Of a DNA stretch of 60,928 nt, positions 7,010-21,144 are shown piece by piece (position 1 is the first letter of the stretch; every line of letters begins with the position of its first letter). Origin of the DNA: Metabacillus idriensis (GTDB lineage: Bacteria > Bacillota > Bacilli > Bacillales > Bacillaceae); assembly GCF_009674765.1 (NCBI RefSeq), contig NZ_WKKF01000017.1, positions 1 through 60,928 on the forward strand, read 5' to 3'. Below the pieces are notes generated by a model. It was not told the DNA's origin and made no database searches. It saw only the letters and a list, made by a program, of their open reading frames with translations. Both the position numbers and the translations under genes were made by a program.

Positions 7010-7149
7010 CAAACTCATCTAAACCCAGTCTGCATGCTTTTGTCAATGTACCTCATGCACACCGCCCGGCGTCAGAGACATGTTCATGCCCGGTATAGTA
7101 CTAGAATACAGAAGAATAAACTCCTTTTTCATCTAACGGTAAAGATAGG

Positions 7150-7448
7150 ATGAATATTTACGAATTCAAGTTTTTAAATGCGCTTTAAGTATGGATATTA
7201 TCTCAAAGAACCCGTTGGAGCATGTAAATACCAAGACAGCAAAAAGAGTTAATTAGCAAGGAAAATGAGGCATATGAGAGGAATTATTAGAAAAAGGATG
7301 AGATAAAAACAATTTCTAGCAATAACACTACAGGAATTTTCGTAAAAAGATACACTTAAAGAACAAACAGCAGAAAAATTTCAAAAGTACATTGAGTGAT
7401 GATATGTGGTCAAATTTGATCAAAAATATTTTCTTGACTAAAAATTGA
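7150..7448 (+). pseudogene. decayed tyrosine recombinase (phage-type integrase) relic
   Basis: Three short in-order coding traces of an integrase are visible. First, YEFKFLNAL (7150-7188) followed in another frame by MDIISKNPLEHVNTKTAKRV, which has the form of the end of the core-binding domain (…W-x-I-x-x-NP-x-E-x-V). Second, ISSNNTTGIFVK (about 7310-7350), the degraded H-SSISTTxDIY region near the catalytic Tyr, with Tyr replaced by Phe. Third, after a frameshift, DTLKEQTAEKFQKYIE, a typical integrase C-terminus. A last frame adds DDMWSNLIKNIF to a stop at 7448. The middle of the catalytic domain is deleted and stops are frequent. It is convergent with rpsI. The assignment rests on recognition by eye of patterns, not on a search. 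Confidence 0.6.
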
Positions 7449-7469
7449 CCATAAGCATTTTTCAGCTAT

Positions 7470-7503
7470 AAAAAAGACCCCCAGCCATAATGGTTGAGAG
7501 CCT
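7470..7503 (-). terminator. rplM-rpsI terminator
   Basis: The minus strand forms a 12-bp stem containing several G-U pairs (GGCTCTCAACCA / TGGCTGGGGGTC, loop TTA) followed by a T-run, 15 bp after the rpsI stop codon. Confidence 0.78.
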
Positions 7504-7517
7504 TTGAAACGTACAGA

Positions 7518-7910
7518 TTAACGTTTTGAGAACTGAGGTGCACGACGAGCGCCTTTAAGACCGTATTTTTTACGTTCTTTCATACGAGCGTCACGAGTTA
7601 GAAGACCAGCGCGCTTTAAAGTGCCGCGGTATTCTGGGTCAGCTTCTAATAATGCACGAGAGATACCATGACGGATTGCGCCAGCTTGACCAGCAAATCC
7701 ACCGCCGTTAACGCTAACTAAAACATCATAGCTTCCAGTTGTTTCAGTTAAGTTTAATGGTTGTTTAATATCTTCGATTAAAGCTGCGAATGGGATATAA
7801 TCTTTTACTTCACGATCGTTGATAACAATACGGCCTTCGCCTGGAACCAGACGAACACGCGCTACTGAACTTTTACGACGGCCAGTACCGTAATATTGAA
7901 CCTGTGCCAA
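7518..7910 (-). CDS. rpsI: 30S ribosomal protein S9
   Basis: 130 aa, full length for S9, with [16 protein letters not shown] at the start and the invariant basic C-terminal SKR tail, which contacts the P-site tRNA anticodon loop. The start is TTG preceded by TAAGGAGG at 8 nt; no ATG is available near the family N-terminus MAQVQY. Second gene of rplM-rpsI, 20 bp behind rplM, followed by a terminator. Confidence 0.98.
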   Translation of the reverse strand: MAQVQYYGTGRRKSSVARVRLVPGEGRIVINDREVKDYIPFAALIEDIKQPLNLTETTGSYDVLVSVNGGGFAGQAGAIRHGISRALLEADPEYRGTLKRAGLLTRDARMKERKKYGLKGARRAPQFSKR

Positions 7911-7930
7911 ATTAATAACCTCCTTAATAA

Positions 7931-8368
7931 TTAACCGCGAAGTTCGTAAACTTCTGGTTGTTGTGCTTGATGTGGATGTTCGTTGCCAGCATATACATGT
8001 AATTTTTTGTACATTTGACGTCCTAATGAACCTTTAGGAAGCATTCCGCGAATTGCTAATTCAAGCATTTTCTCAGAGTAGTTTGTACGCATTTCAAGAG
8101 CTGTTCTTGATTTCAAACCGCCTGGGAATTGGCTGTGACGGTAGTAAATCTTGTCAGTCAATTTTTTACCAGTTAGTTCGATTTGTGCTGCATTGATGAT
8201 GATCACATGATCACCAGTGTCTACATGTGGTGTGTAAGTTGGTTTGTGTTTTCCACGAAGTACAGATGCTACTTCGCTAGCAAGACGACCTAAAGTTTTG
8301 CCGGCCGCATCTACTACGAACCATTTACGTTCAACTTCAGTTGCTTTCGCCATATATGTTGTACGCAT
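7931..8368 (-). CDS. rplM: 50S ribosomal protein L13
   Basis: 145 aa, full length, with [16 protein letters not shown] near the start and [20 protein letters not shown] in the C-terminal half. An early-assembly protein that binds 23S rRNA. RBS TTTAGGAGGG. First gene of the unit; the 5' UTR carries the L13 leader structure, through which L13 is expected to repress its own synthesis. Confidence 0.98.
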   Translation of the reverse strand: MRTTYMAKATEVERKWFVVDAAGKTLGRLASEVASVLRGKHKPTYTPHVDTGDHVIIINAAQIELTGKKLTDKIYYRHSQFPGGLKSRTALEMRTNYSEKMLELAIRGMLPKGSLGRQMYKKLHVYAGNEHPHQAQQPEVYELRG

Positions 8369-8424
8369 GTTTTTCCCTCCTAAATATCTTTCAGTTGTTA
8401 AAATTTAATCATTCTATTTCAAAA

Positions 8425-8457
8425 CACAAATTAAACTCTTCCGGGGCTTTATTTGTG
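8425..8457 (-). ncRNA. L13 ribosomal leader (autoregulatory hairpin)
   Basis: The rplM 5' UTR has a stem CACAAAT / ATTTGTG enclosing AAAGCCCCGGAAGAGTTTA, with flanking AACCC. This arrangement corresponds to the Firmicutes L13 leader motif in position (upstream of rplM-rpsI) and sequence as I know it; it is the presumed L13 binding site. Confidence 0.65.
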
Positions 8458-8481
8458 GGGTTGAAATACATACCATATGAT

Positions 8482-8510
8482 ATATTATAACGTTCAGGCA
8501 ACATTGTCAA
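8482..8510 (-). promoter_or_regulatory. rplM-rpsI sigma-A promoter
   Basis: TTGACA (8505-8510), 17-nt spacer, TAATAT (8482-8487), with an overlapping TATAAT at 15 nt. It starts 19 bp past the truA stop codon, giving the L13 leader its own promoter. Confidence 0.8.
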
Positions 8511-8528
8511 GAAAATGTTACACCTGGT

Positions 8529-9269
8529 TTAGTTGTCATAATAAACTTTCCACAAATATAATCCAGACCCCGGGGCTGTTTTGCCGCATAAGGAACGATC
8601 CTGCGCCTTCAGTATCTCCGGAATCTGATAAGGATCCATCGCTCCGCGCCCTGCATTGATCAGAGTGCCGACCAATATTCTTACCATGTTATAAAGAAAT
8701 CCATCGCCTACAAATCGAAACGTAAGCATGTCATCTTCTTCATAAAATTCGATATCATATAATGTTCTTACCCGGTCTTCTTTATCCGTCTTCGCAGAAC
8801 AAAAGCTGGTAAAGTCATGAGTGCCGATCAGAAATTTAATCGCTTCTCTCATTTTGACGTAATCAAGTTTATAAGGATAATGATAAGAATAATTTCGATT
8901 AAATACATTCCGGATCGCTGAACGGTTTATTTTATAGCGGTATTCCTTCGCGCGGACATGATACCTTGCATGAAAGTCTTCGTTTACAAACGAAACGGAT
9001 TGAATCGCAACGTCCTCAGCAAGCAGTGAATTTAATGCATTTGGCCAGCGGTCCTCAGGAATATAAATGTCCGTATCAAAATGCAGAACCTGTCCGACTG
9101 CGTGGACTCCTGCGTCCGTTCTTCCCGATGCAAATACTTTTACTTCTTTTCCTTTATGAAGCCTTTTAAGGCCCCTTTCAATCTCACCCTGGACGGTTCT
9201 CAGATTCGGCTGAATTTGAAAGCCGTTAAATCTTGTTCCATCATATCCGATTGTACATTTTACCCTCAT
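8529..9269 (-). CDS. truA: tRNA pseudouridine(38-40) synthase TruA
   Basis: 246 aa, usual for TruA. The catalytic aspartate is in [11 protein letters not shown] (about residue 53), and the RNA-binding [21 protein letters not shown] segment is in the C-terminal half. It isomerises uridines 38-40 in the anticodon arm of many tRNAs. RBS AGGAGC. The gene follows ecfT by 9 bp on the same strand, as in B. subtilis, so it is probably the last gene of the ecf operon. Confidence 0.96.
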   Translation of the reverse strand: MRVKCTIGYDGTRFNGFQIQPNLRTVQGEIERGLKRLHKGKEVKVFASGRTDAGVHAVGQVLHFDTDIYIPEDRWPNALNSLLAEDVAIQSVSFVNEDFHARYHVRAKEYRYKINRSAIRNVFNRNYSYHYPYKLDYVKMREAIKFLIGTHDFTSFCSAKTDKEDRVRTLYDIEFYEEDDMLTFRFVGDGFLYNMVRILVGTLINAGRGAMDPYQIPEILKAQDRSLCGKTAPGSGLYLWKVYYDN

Positions 9270-9278
9270 GATAAGCTC

Positions 9279-10076
9279 CTATGAACGCAATAGTAATAGA
9301 ACAATACCTACACCGACTAAAATGGCCAGAATGACCGAATCGAGGATTCCCCATTTCAGCTCGCGCAGCTTTGTTCTGCCCTCGCCGCCCTGATATCCAC
9401 GCGCTTCCATAGCAGTGGCAAGTTCCTCAGCCCGTTTAAACGCACTTATAAACAACGGCACTAACAGAGGTATAATGGCACTAATCCTTTGTTTGACAGG
9501 TCCGCTTGTAAAATCAACGCCTCTTGCCATCTGCGCTTTCATGATTTTATCCGTTTCTTCCATAAGGGTTGGAATAAACCGGAGTGAGATCGACATCATT
9601 AATGCGAGTTCATGGACAGGCAGGCCGATTTTTTTAAACGGATTAAGCAGACTTTCCATCCCGTCTGTTACTTCGATAGGAGTAGTAGTTAATGTCAGGA
9701 TCGTCGTAAGAAGAATAAGAAACAGGAAACGCAGGGAAATGTAAATCCCCTGTCTGACTCCTTCTTCATGAATTGATAGAAAACCAAATTCAAACAGAAG
9801 AGGCCCTTCTTTTGTGACCAGAATGTGCAGGATAAAGGTAAATAAGATAATCCATATAATCGGCTTCAAGCCATTCAGTAAAAATCTAGGCGGCAATTTG
9901 GTAGAAGCAACAATAAAGAGCGTGAAGAATCCAAGAATCGCATAAGTCAGTGTATTGTTGGCAAAAAAGACAATAAAGACAAACAAAAAGATCATCGCAA
10001 GCTTCGAACGCGGATCCATCTTATGAATGAGAGAACTTCCAGGCACATATTTTCCAATGATCATACTGCTCATCAT
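9279..10076 (-). CDS. ecfT: ECF transporter transmembrane (T) component EcfT
   Basis: 265 aa, with several membrane segments and the two cytoplasmic coupling helices, recognisable by the ARG motifs QMARGVDF and MEARGYQGG that dock on the two ATPases. Together with EcfA1 and EcfA2 it forms the shared energy module for vitamin and metal S-components encoded elsewhere. The start ATG (10076) overlaps the ecfA2 stop by 4 bp (ATGA) and a second ATG follows at once. Confidence 0.95.
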   Translation of the reverse strand: MMSSMIIGKYVPGSSLIHKMDPRSKLAMIFLFVFIVFFANNTLTYAILGFFTLFIVASTKLPPRFLLNGLKPIIWIILFTFILHILVTKEGPLLFEFGFLSIHEEGVRQGIYISLRFLFLILLTTILTLTTTPIEVTDGMESLLNPFKKIGLPVHELALMMSISLRFIPTLMEETDKIMKAQMARGVDFTSGPVKQRISAIIPLLVPLFISAFKRAEELATAMEARGYQGGEGRTKLRELKWGILDSVILAILVGVGIVLLLLRS

Positions 10077-10939
10077 GTTGGGTCACCCTTTATCTCAGAT
10101 GCAACCTGATGAACCAAATCATCAATAGAAAGTGAGATCCCTTTCAGTTCCTTGCCAAGCTTTTGTTCGATTATTGTTTGAAGCTTTACAGTTTCCGGAA
10201 GATCAAGCCCTGCAGAAATTAATGTTTCTGAATGGCTGAATACTTCTTCAGGAGTTCCCTTCATTTGAACAGTTCCTTTGTGCATGACGATGATTTCATC
10301 TGAGTAACGGGCAGCGTCTTCCATGCTGTGTGTGACAAGAATGGTTGTTAGAGAGCGATCCTGATGAAGGGTATAGAAAAGGTCCATGATCTCTTTTCTA
10401 CCGCTTGGATCAAGTCCTGCAGTCGGTTCATCGAGTACAAGCACCTTTGGCTCCATGGCCAGGACACCTGCAATGGCGACACGTCTCATTTGTCCGCCGC
10501 TTAAATCAAATGGCGATTTTTGAAGAACCTCTGCAGGAAGACCTACTCGTCTTAATGCATCTCCCGCCTTCACTTTCGCCTCTTCAGGCGGCACGCCGAA
10601 GTTCAAGGGGCCAAACATGATATCACGTTCCACCGTTTCCTCAAACAGCTGATGCTCAGGAAACTGAAAGACAATCGCAACCGATTGGCGGATTAATTTC
10701 AGATTCTTGTTTTTCTTAGAAGCTTCAATTTTGCGGTCCCCAATAGAGACCGATCCCTTTGTTGGCTTCAGCAGGCCATTTAGATGCTGCAGGATGGTAG
10801 ATTTCCCTGATCCCGTATGTCCGATAATCGAAACAAACGAACGATCTTTAATCGTCAGATTGATGTCATAAAGGGCAAGACGTTCAAAAGGAGAATGAAC
10901 TTGGTACCTGTGCTCTAACTCTTTGAATGTAATGTCCAT
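10073..10939 (-). CDS. ecfA2: ECF transporter ATPase EcfA2
   Basis: 288 aa ABC ATPase: Walker [11 protein letters not shown]-loop [10 protein letters not shown], signature [13 protein letters not shown], Walker [11 protein letters not shown] and H-loop VTHSMED. The signature with Met-Arg-Arg distinguishes it from EcfA1. Heterodimer partner of EcfA1. The start ([10 protein letters not shown]) lies 25 bp inside the end of ecfA1, implying translational coupling. Confidence 0.96.
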   Translation of the reverse strand: MDITFKELEHRYQVHSPFERLALYDINLTIKDRSFVSIIGHTGSGKSTILQHLNGLLKPTKGSVSIGDRKIEASKKNKNLKLIRQSVAIVFQFPEHQLFEETVERDIMFGPLNFGVPPEEAKVKAGDALRRVGLPAEVLQKSPFDLSGGQMRRVAIAGVLAMEPKVLVLDEPTAGLDPSGRKEIMDLFYTLHQDRSLTTILVTHSMEDAARYSDEIIVMHKGTVQMKGTPEEVFSHSETLISAGLDLPETVKLQTIIEQKLGKELKGISLSIDDLVHQVASEIKGDPT

Positions 10940-11757
10940 AGTTCATTCACCAGGCTTTCTTCATCAAGATGGTTGCGTGTCAGGTTAACCCCTGCTTCTC
11001 TCAGCTTCATGCTCACTCTGTATGGAAAAGGGAGATCAAGGCCAATTTCAACTAGCTTCTGATCAAGCTTGAAGATTGTCTCAGGTGTACCTTCGGAGAA
11101 CTTTTCCCCGCCATTCATGACAATAATCCTGTCAGCCTTCGAAGCTTCTTCCAGATCATGAGTAATCGATATAACAGTAACGATCCCCTGATCTTTTAGT
11201 TCCCTTACTGTTTCCATGACTTCTTTTCTTCCCTGGGGATCAAGCATGGAGGTTGCTTCATCTAAGATGATAATTTGAGGCTGGACAGCTATGACACCTG
11301 CTATGGCAACACGCTGCTTTTGTCCTCCTGACAGATGGTGCGGCTCTTGATCGAGAAATGCTTCCATCTTCACTTTATGTGTAGCCCACTCCACGCGCTT
11401 TTTCATGACTTCCCGCGGCACTCCGTGATTTTCTAAACCAAAAGCCACATCATCCTTTACGGTTGTACCGACAAATTGATTATCAGGATTTTGAAAAACC
11501 ATGCCAATCTGTTTTCGTATCTCCCAAACTGAATCTTCATTAAGAGTGATGCCGTTTACGATTACGTTACCGTTCTGAGGCAGTATCAAACCATTCAGTA
11601 CCCTTGCAAGTGTAGACTTGCCCGAGCCGTTATGACCGACAACCGCAAGCCACTCTCCCTTGTTTACACTTAAGGAAACGGAGTTCAATGCGGGTCTTGC
11701 GTCCTCTTCGTGATAACGGAATGTCACGTCATTCACATGAATGATCGGCTGTTCCAT
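10915..11757 (-). CDS. ecfA1: ECF transporter ATPase EcfA1
   Basis: 280 aa ABC ATPase with Walker [11 protein letters not shown]-loop [11 protein letters not shown], signature [13 protein letters not shown], Walker [12 protein letters not shown] and H-loop SITHDLEEA. The frame is open 40 codons upstream, but ATG 11757 follows GGGAGG at 6 nt and gives the family N-terminus and length (281 aa). First gene of ecfA1-ecfA2-ecfT-truA. The upstream 150 bp contain an 8-bp palindrome (11797-11814) but no clear consensus promoter; the rplQ terminator separates it from the ribosomal cluster. Confidence 0.96.
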   Translation of the reverse strand: MEQPIIHVNDVTFRYHEEDARPALNSVSLSVNKGEWLAVVGHNGSGKSTLARVLNGLILPQNGNVIVNGITLNEDSVWEIRKQIGMVFQNPDNQFVGTTVKDDVAFGLENHGVPREVMKKRVEWATHKVKMEAFLDQEPHHLSGGQKQRVAIAGVIAVQPQIIILDEATSMLDPQGRKEVMETVRELKDQGIVTVISITHDLEEASKADRIIVMNGGEKFSEGTPETIFKLDQKLVEIGLDLPFPYRVSMKLREAGVNLTRNHLDEESLVNELWTLHSKS

Positions 11758-11911
11758 TGCTGCCTCCCTCACCTGTGTTTTTATTCGTATAATGAAAACA
11801 TGCAACTGCATGTTCACACAAAAAAACACCTGTACTCTTCTATTCTCTCTCTGCTCACACTTAGAATGACCCCTCACAGCCTATTAGAAAGCAGAGGGGC
11901 TTTAAGTGTAT

Positions 11912-11956
11912 AAAAAAAGGGCATAGATCCAGTTTCTAAAAACTGACCCGCCCTTG
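11912..11956 (-). terminator. terminator of the S10-spc-alpha cluster (after rplQ)
   Basis: The minus strand reads AAGGGC, an inner hairpin CAGTTTTTAGAAACTG, then GCCCTT and a T-run. It is a two-tier stem ending the long ribosomal operon just downstream of rplQ. Confidence 0.8.
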
Positions 11957-11972
11957 GAGTAACTAAATATAA

Positions 11973-12392
<420 letters not shown>

Positions 12393-12415
12393 CTAGTTAA
12401 CTTGTTAACTAGTCG

Positions 12416-13360
12416 TCAGTCGTCTTTACGAAGACCTAAGCCAAGTTCTTCTAGTTTCGCTTTAACTTCTTCCAAAGATTTACGACCTAAGTTACGAACT
12501 TTCATCATGTCTTCTTCTGTTTTATGAGCAAGCTCCTGTACAGTGTTGATGCCTGCACGTTTTAAACAGTTATAAGAACGAACTGACAAATCCAATTCTT
12601 CGATCGTCATTTCTAAAACTTTTTCTTTTTGGTCCTCTTCCTTTTCCACCATAATCTCAGCGTTTTGAGCTTCATCAGTAAGCCCTACGAAGATATTAAG
12701 ATGTTCAGTCAGAATCTTTGCACCAAGTGCAATAGCTTCTTTTGGACCTGTGCTTCCGTCTGTCCACACATCAAAAGTAAGTTTATCATAGTTCGACACT
12801 TGACCTACACGTGTATTTTCAACTTGATAAGACACGCGGGATACAGGTGTGAAAATTGAATCGATTGGGATAACGCCAATTGGCTGATCTTCTCTTTTGT
12901 TTGCATCAGCCGGAGTATATCCGCGTCCACGCTTCGCAGTCAATCTCATACGGAAATGTGCACCCTTCGCTAATGTAGCAATATGAAGGTCCGGATTTAG
13001 AATTTCAACATCACTGTCGTGAGTAATATCTGCAGCCGTTACAACTCCTTCATCCTGTACGTCAATCTCAAGCGTTTTTTCTTCCTCAGAATAAATCTTA
13101 AGAGCAAGCTTTTTAATGTTTAAGATGATTGTTGTAACATCTTCAACAACGCCTTCGATTGTAGAGAATTCATGGAGTACACTATCTATCTGGATTGATG
13201 TTACAGCGGCACCAGGGAGTGAAGATAAGAGAATACGACGTAAGGAGTTACCCAAAGTAGTACCATATCCACGCTCGAGTGGTTCGACGACGAATTTACC
13301 GTACTTGGCATCGTCGCTGATTTCAACCGTTTCGATTTTTGGTTTTTCAATTTCTATCAT
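12416..13360 (-). CDS. rpoA: DNA-directed RNA polymerase alpha subunit
   Basis: 314 aa, same length as in B. subtilis. The N-terminal dimerisation domain includes [22 protein letters not shown]; the C-terminal domain (from about residue 245) includes [22 protein letters not shown] and [15 protein letters not shown], which binds UP elements and activators. RBS GAAGGAGGG. Unlike the tight ribosomal spacing, rpoA has a 184-bp upstream region with its own possible promoter and a long hairpin. Confidence 0.98.
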   Translation of the reverse strand: MIEIEKPKIETVEISDDAKYGKFVVEPLERGYGTTLGNSLRRILLSSLPGAAVTSIQIDSVLHEFSTIEGVVEDVTTIILNIKKLALKIYSEEEKTLEIDVQDEGVVTAADITHDSDVEILNPDLHIATLAKGAHFRMRLTAKRGRGYTPADANKREDQPIGVIPIDSIFTPVSRVSYQVENTRVGQVSNYDKLTFDVWTDGSTGPKEAIALGAKILTEHLNIFVGLTDEAQNAEIMVEKEEDQKEKVLEMTIEELDLSVRSYNCLKRAGINTVQELAHKTEEDMMKVRNLGRKSLEEVKAKLEELGLGLRKDD

Positions 13361-13391
13361 CTATAAACCCTCCTTCAAAACGTCGAAACCC

Positions 13392-13429
13392 CGGCTAGAC
13401 AAAAGCAAGCTTTTAGGTGTGTCTAACCG
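13392..13429 (-). other. rpoA leader stem-loop
   Basis: Arms CGGTTAGAC / GTCTAGCCG (one G-U pair) and an inner AAAAGC / GCTTTT with a two-base loop, interrupted by a one-sided 6-nt bulge. There is no T-run after it, so it is not a terminator. It lies between the candidate rpoA promoter and its RBS. Confidence 0.6.
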
Positions 13430-13438
13430 AAATTCCCC

Positions 13439-13466
13439 ATTATAAAGTCCCGAATGTGCACAACAA
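13439..13466 (-). promoter_or_regulatory. possible internal promoter for rpoA-rplQ
   Basis: TTGTTG (13461-13466), 16-nt spacer, TATAAT (13439-13444) in the rpsK-rpoA spacer. The -10 is perfect and the -35 is moderate. Confidence 0.5.
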
Positions 13467-13544
13467 CAAATAGTTATTTCTGCGAGAACTTTTTACTGTA
13501 TCATAACCCATTATTGACAGGGATACAAAATCTATACAGAAAAT

Positions 13545-13940
<396 letters not shown>

Positions 13941-13955
13941 TTAACCTCCTTTACC

Positions 13956-14321
<366 letters not shown>

Positions 14322-14344
14322 TTAAAGCTGCACCTCCTTTAGTT

Positions 14345-14709
<365 letters not shown>

Positions 14710-15021
14710 TCACTTTTCTCCCTTCTTCAAATCAGCAACTTGCTCATTGACAAACTTTGTTAAGGCAAACCGAAGTTTCCCGTTTGTCACACGACCTGTT
14801 TCATATATACTGTTCTGAACTTCCGGAGATACGCAATCAATAAATTCTAGATGATTAACATTCTTCTTTTTCGGGGAGTGAAACAATCGATTCTCTCCAT
14901 CAGCTATTAAAACGAATCGTTCATCGAGAATATTGATCACAACAGCATATTGTCCAGCTTCTCTGCCTTCAGTAATATAGACAAACTGACCTATGCGCGG
15001 ACTCGATTCGGCTTCGTTCAA
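14710..15021 (-). CDS. ybzG: KOW-domain RNA-binding protein (YbzG-like, L14e-type)
   Basis: 103 aa. The N-terminal 45 residues have a KOW/L14e-like fold signature (GQFVYITEGREAGQYAVVINILDERF is the beta-rich stretch, 14-34), followed by PKKKNVNHLEFI and a helical tail. Position between map and infA is that of B. subtilis ybzG. It probably binds RNA, but its role in the ribosome is not established. The start is TTG (15021) with GAAGGTGA upstream; the next ATG would remove the conserved beginning. Confidence 0.85.
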   Translation of the reverse strand: MNEAESSPRIGQFVYITEGREAGQYAVVINILDERFVLIADGENRLFHSPKKKNVNHLEFIDCVSPEVQNSIYETGRVTNGKLRFALTKFVNEQVADLKKGEK

Positions 15022-15038
15022 ACAATATCACCTTCGGA

Positions 15039-16456
<1,418 letters not shown>

Positions 16457-16491
16457 CTATTTAGAAGGAAAGGGACCCAAGTCCCATAACC

Positions 16492-17787
16492 TTACTGTTT
16501 AATAAATCCTTTATAATGACGCTTAACAAGCTGACTTTCAAGTTGTTTCATCGTTTCAAGAGCAACCCCTACTACGATCAACAAGCTCGTTCCGCCAATC
16601 TGTGCAGAAGCTGGCAAGTTAGCGAACTTAATAAAGAATACAGGAAGAACTGAGATAGCTGCTAAGAAAAGAGAACCAACAAACGTCAGTCTGTATAAAA
16701 TTTTTGTCAAATATTCTTGCGTATTTTTACCAGGGCGAATGCCTGGGATATATCCGCCTTGCTTTTTCAGATTCTCTGACATTTGTTCCGGATTAACCTG
16801 AACGAATGCATAGAAATAAGTGAAAGCAATGATTAGTGCTACGTAGACTACCATACCAATTGGCTGTGTATAGTCAAACGTTTTTTGAATCCAGTTTGTA
16901 ACATCATTGGATCCAAAGAATGATGCAATCGTTGGCGGTGTAATAATGAACGAAACCGCAAAGATGACAGGGATTACGCCAGCCGGGTTCACTTTAAGCG
17001 GAAGGTGAGTAGACTGACCTTTCGCCGGTGCACGACCTGCTGAGTTCTTCGCATATTGAATAGGAATCTTGCGAAGAGCCTGCTGAATGAAGATAACTCC
17101 AACAATAATTGCGATTACCGCTAATACTATCAGCCCAACTTTTACAATATTCAAGAAAAGCTGATCTCCAGCGTCCTGGAATTGTTGTGCATAGATTTGG
17201 TTAAGAGTTGTAGGGATTCCTGCTGCAATCCCTGCAAAGATGATAATGGAAATACCATTGCCAACACCCTTAGAGGTAATTTGCTCTCCTAACCACATTA
17301 AAAAAGCAGTACCTGCTGTTAAGACAACTGCAATTAAAAGGTACGTTGCAATACCTGGGTTTTCAATTAATAATCCCCCAGCGAGATTATTAAAACCGTA
17401 AGACATACCCAACGCTTGGATGAAACCTAGTACAATCGTAAAATATCTAGTGAATTGTGCTAGTTTACGACGGCCAACTTCACCTTGCTTTGACCACTCA
17501 GTAAATTTCGGCACAACATCCATCTGCAAAAGCTGCACGATAATGGATGCTGTAATGTACGGCATAATCCCCATCGCAAGGATCGAGAAGTTATACAGTG
17601 CACCACCGCCGAACGTGTTAAGAATTCCGAAAACATTCATTTCATCCTGAGCCTTTAAAACGTCAGCGTTGACGCCAGGCACAGGGATGAAAGTTCCAAT
17701 GCGAAATATAATTAACATTAAAAGGGTGAACAAGATTTTATTGCGGATATCACCCACGCGCATAAAATTGGAGATTGTCTTAAACAT
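16492..17787 (-). CDS. secY: preprotein translocase subunit SecY
   Basis: 431 aa with ten membrane segments. Recognisable stretches are GTFIPVPGVN near the first helix, IMPYITASIIVQLL (plug and lateral gate region), and the cytoplasmic loop RKIPIQYAKNSAGR. It is the channel of the Sec translocon with SecE (43703-43882). The ATG shares one base with the rplO stop (TAATG). Confidence 0.98.
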   Translation of the reverse strand: MFKTISNFMRVGDIRNKILFTLLMLIIFRIGTFIPVPGVNADVLKAQDEMNVFGILNTFGGGALYNFSILAMGIMPYITASIIVQLLQMDVVPKFTEWSKQGEVGRRKLAQFTRYFTIVLGFIQALGMSYGFNNLAGGLLIENPGIATYLLIAVVLTAGTAFLMWLGEQITSKGVGNGISIIIFAGIAAGIPTTLNQIYAQQFQDAGDQLFLNIVKVGLIVLAVIAIIVGVIFIQQALRKIPIQYAKNSAGRAPAKGQSTHLPLKVNPAGVIPVIFAVSFIITPPTIASFFGSNDVTNWIQKTFDYTQPIGMVVYVALIIAFTYFYAFVQVNPEQMSENLKKQGGYIPGIRPGKNTQEYLTKILYRLTFVGSLFLAAISVLPVFFIKFANLPASAQIGGTSLLIVVGVALETMKQLESQLVKRHYKGFIKQ

Positions 17788-18227
17788 TAAATCACCTCTA
17801 CTGTACCGCCAGCAGCTTCAATAGCTTCTTTAGCAGATGCAGAGAATTTGTTAGCTTTTACAGTAAGCTTTTTCTCAAGCTTGCCGTTGCCAAGTACTTT
17901 CACGCCTGATCTTACTTTGCTGATCATGCCAGCTTCAAGTAAAAGTTCAGTTGTTACTTCAGTACCATCTTCAAAAAGATTTAATTTGTCTAAGCTCACG
18001 ATCGCGAAATCTTTACGGTTGATGTTCGTAAATCCGCGTTTAGGAAGACGTCGGAATAAAGGAGTTTGACCACCTTCGAATCCAGGGCGAACACCGCCGC
18101 CAGAACGAGCGTTTTGTCCTTTATGACCTTTACCAGACGTTTTACCGTTACCAGAACCTGTACCACGGCCAACACGGTTACGTGTTTTGCGTGACCCTTC
18201 TGCTGGTTTTAATTCATGAAGTTTCAT
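17787..18227 (-). CDS. rplO: 50S ribosomal protein L15
   Basis: 146 aa; begins [20 protein letters not shown] and has the extended Gly/Lys-rich N-terminal arm ([15 protein letters not shown]) that penetrates the 23S core. Coupled to secY by a 1-bp overlap. RBS AAGGAGGTG. Confidence 0.98.
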   Translation of the reverse strand: MKLHELKPAEGSRKTRNRVGRGTGSGNGKTSGKGHKGQNARSGGGVRPGFEGGQTPLFRRLPKRGFTNINRKDFAIVSLDKLNLFEDGTEVTTELLLEAGMISKVRSGVKVLGNGKLEKKLTVKANKFSASAKEAIEAAGGTVEVI

Positions 18228-18259
18228 CGGGACACCTCCTTGATATTAGAAGATCTATA

Positions 18260-18442
18260 TTATTGTTCTTTAACTGTAAGCAAATGAGATACTTTGTTGA
18301 TCATGCCGCGAATAGCTGCATTGTCATCAAGTACAACTGTTTGATGCATTTTTTTAAGACCTAGTGTTTTAACAGTAATACGTTGGTCTTCTGGGCGACC
18401 AATCACACTGCGAGTGAGGGTAATCGCTAATTTGTTTGCCAT
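18260..18442 (-). CDS. rpmD: 50S ribosomal protein L30
   Basis: 60 aa, with [18 protein letters not shown] and [19 protein letters not shown] typical of L30. Two ATG codons are adjacent (18445 and 18442); AGGAGGG lies 5 nt from the first and 8 nt from the second, and the second gives the usual MANKL start, so it is preferred. Lies 13 bp behind rpsE. Confidence 0.96.
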   Translation of the reverse strand: MANKLAITLTRSVIGRPEDQRITVKTLGLKKMHQTVVLDDNAAIRGMINKVSHLLTVKEQ

Positions 18443-18455
18443 CATGTTTCCCTCC

Positions 18456-19342
<887 letters not shown>

Positions 19343-19375
19343 CTAGGTCACTCCTTTCTTATCATCTAGGCGATA

Positions 19376-19912
19376 TTACTTCGCTGTTTTACCTTCTTTA
19401 CGACGTACATATTCACCTTCGTAGCGGATACCTTTGCCTTTATAAGGCTCTGGCGGACGAATAGCACGGATGTTTGAAGCGATAGCTCCAACACGCTCTT
19501 TATCAGTACCTTTTACGATAACTTTCGTATTTGAAGGTACTTCAATTTCGATTCCTTGTTCAGGAACGATTTCTACAGGATGTGAGTATCCAACAGCTAG
19601 AACTAGCTTGTTGCCAGATTTAGTAGCACGGTAACCGACACCTACTAATTCAAGACCTTTTTCAAATCCTTTAGAAACGCCCTCAACCATGTTGCCTAAA
19701 AGGCTGCGAGTTGTACCGTGAAGAGCACGATGTTCTTTTTGATCAGAAGGACGTGTCACAGTAAGTACGTTATCTTCAACTTTAACGTTGATATCAGAGT
19801 TAAAAGTACGAGTTAATTCACCTTTAGGTCCTTTAACAGTTACAGTGCTTTCGTTGATAGTAACTGTTACACCTGCAGGGATTTCAAGTGGTTTTTTACC
19901 AATACGAGACAT
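19376..19912 (-). CDS. rplF: 50S ribosomal protein L6
   Basis: 178 aa, two repeated alpha/beta domains; begins [17 protein letters not shown] and ends [20 protein letters not shown]. It lies at the base of the L7/L12 stalk near the sarcin-ricin loop. RBS ATGGAGGTG. Confidence 0.98.
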   Translation of the reverse strand: MSRIGKKPLEIPAGVTVTINESTVTVKGPKGELTRTFNSDINVKVEDNVLTVTRPSDQKEHRALHGTTRSLLGNMVEGVSKGFEKGLELVGVGYRATKSGNKLVLAVGYSHPVEIVPEQGIEIEVPSNTKVIVKGTDKERVGAIASNIRAIRPPEPYKGKGIRYEGEYVRRKEGKTAK

Positions 19913-19942
19913 TCATGTACACCTCCATTCTATTTCAGGTTC

Positions 19943-20571
<629 letters not shown>

Positions 20572-20580
20572 CTATTTCGA

Positions 20581-21120
20581 TTATTTTTGGAATGGCATAC
20601 CGAACTGAGTTAATAACTCACGAGATTCTTCGTCAGTGTTAGCAGTTGTAACGATGACGATGTCCATACCACGAACTTTTGATACTTTATCATAATCAAT
20701 TTCAGGGAAGATTAATTGTTCTTTAACACCTAGTGTGTAGTTGCCGCGTCCGTCAAAAGACTTTTTAGAGATACCGCGGAAGTCACGTACACGTGGTAAT
20801 GATACAGAAACTAATTTATCTAGGAATTCATACATGCGCTCGCCGCGAAGTGTTACTTTCGCACCGATAGGCATACCTTCACGCAGACGGAATCCTGCAA
20901 TTGATTTTTTAGCTTTAGTGATAACCGGCTTTTGACCTGAGATAGTTGTTAACTCTTCAACAGCTGTGTCAAGAGCTTTAGAGTTAGATACTGCGTCACC
21001 AACACCCATGTTGATTACGATCTTCTCAAGCTTTGGAACTTGCATCACTGATTTATAGTTGAACTTGCTCATTAAAGCAGGTGTAATTTCTTTTTGATAC
21101 TTTTCTTTAAGGCGGTTCAT
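20581..21120 (-). CDS. rplE: 50S ribosomal protein L5
   Basis: 179 aa; [16 protein letters not shown] at the start, [20 protein letters not shown] in the middle, and [12 protein letters not shown] toward the end. It binds 5S rRNA and contacts the P-site tRNA. RBS GGAAGGGAGGTC. Confidence 0.98.
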   Translation of the reverse strand: MNRLKEKYQKEITPALMSKFNYKSVMQVPKLEKIVINMGVGDAVSNSKALDTAVEELTTISGQKPVITKAKKSIAGFRLREGMPIGAKVTLRGERMYEFLDKLVSVSLPRVRDFRGISKKSFDGRGNYTLGVKEQLIFPEIDYDKVSKVRGMDIVIVTTANTDEESRELLTQFGMPFQK

Positions 21121-21144
21121 GCGAGGACCTCCCTTCCTTATTTA

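Noticed and set aside
7061-7071. ACACCGCCCGG resembling the 16S rRNA 3' region
   Set aside because: Only about ten bases agree and the flanks do not match rRNA; a chance similarity.
7408-7424. CtsR-like box GGTCAAA-TTT-GATCAAA between cotJC and rpsI
   Set aside because: It deviates in the spacer and second heptad, has no promoter or gene to control, and coincides with the degraded C-terminal integrase codons (MWSNLIK), which produce GGTCAAA by coding.
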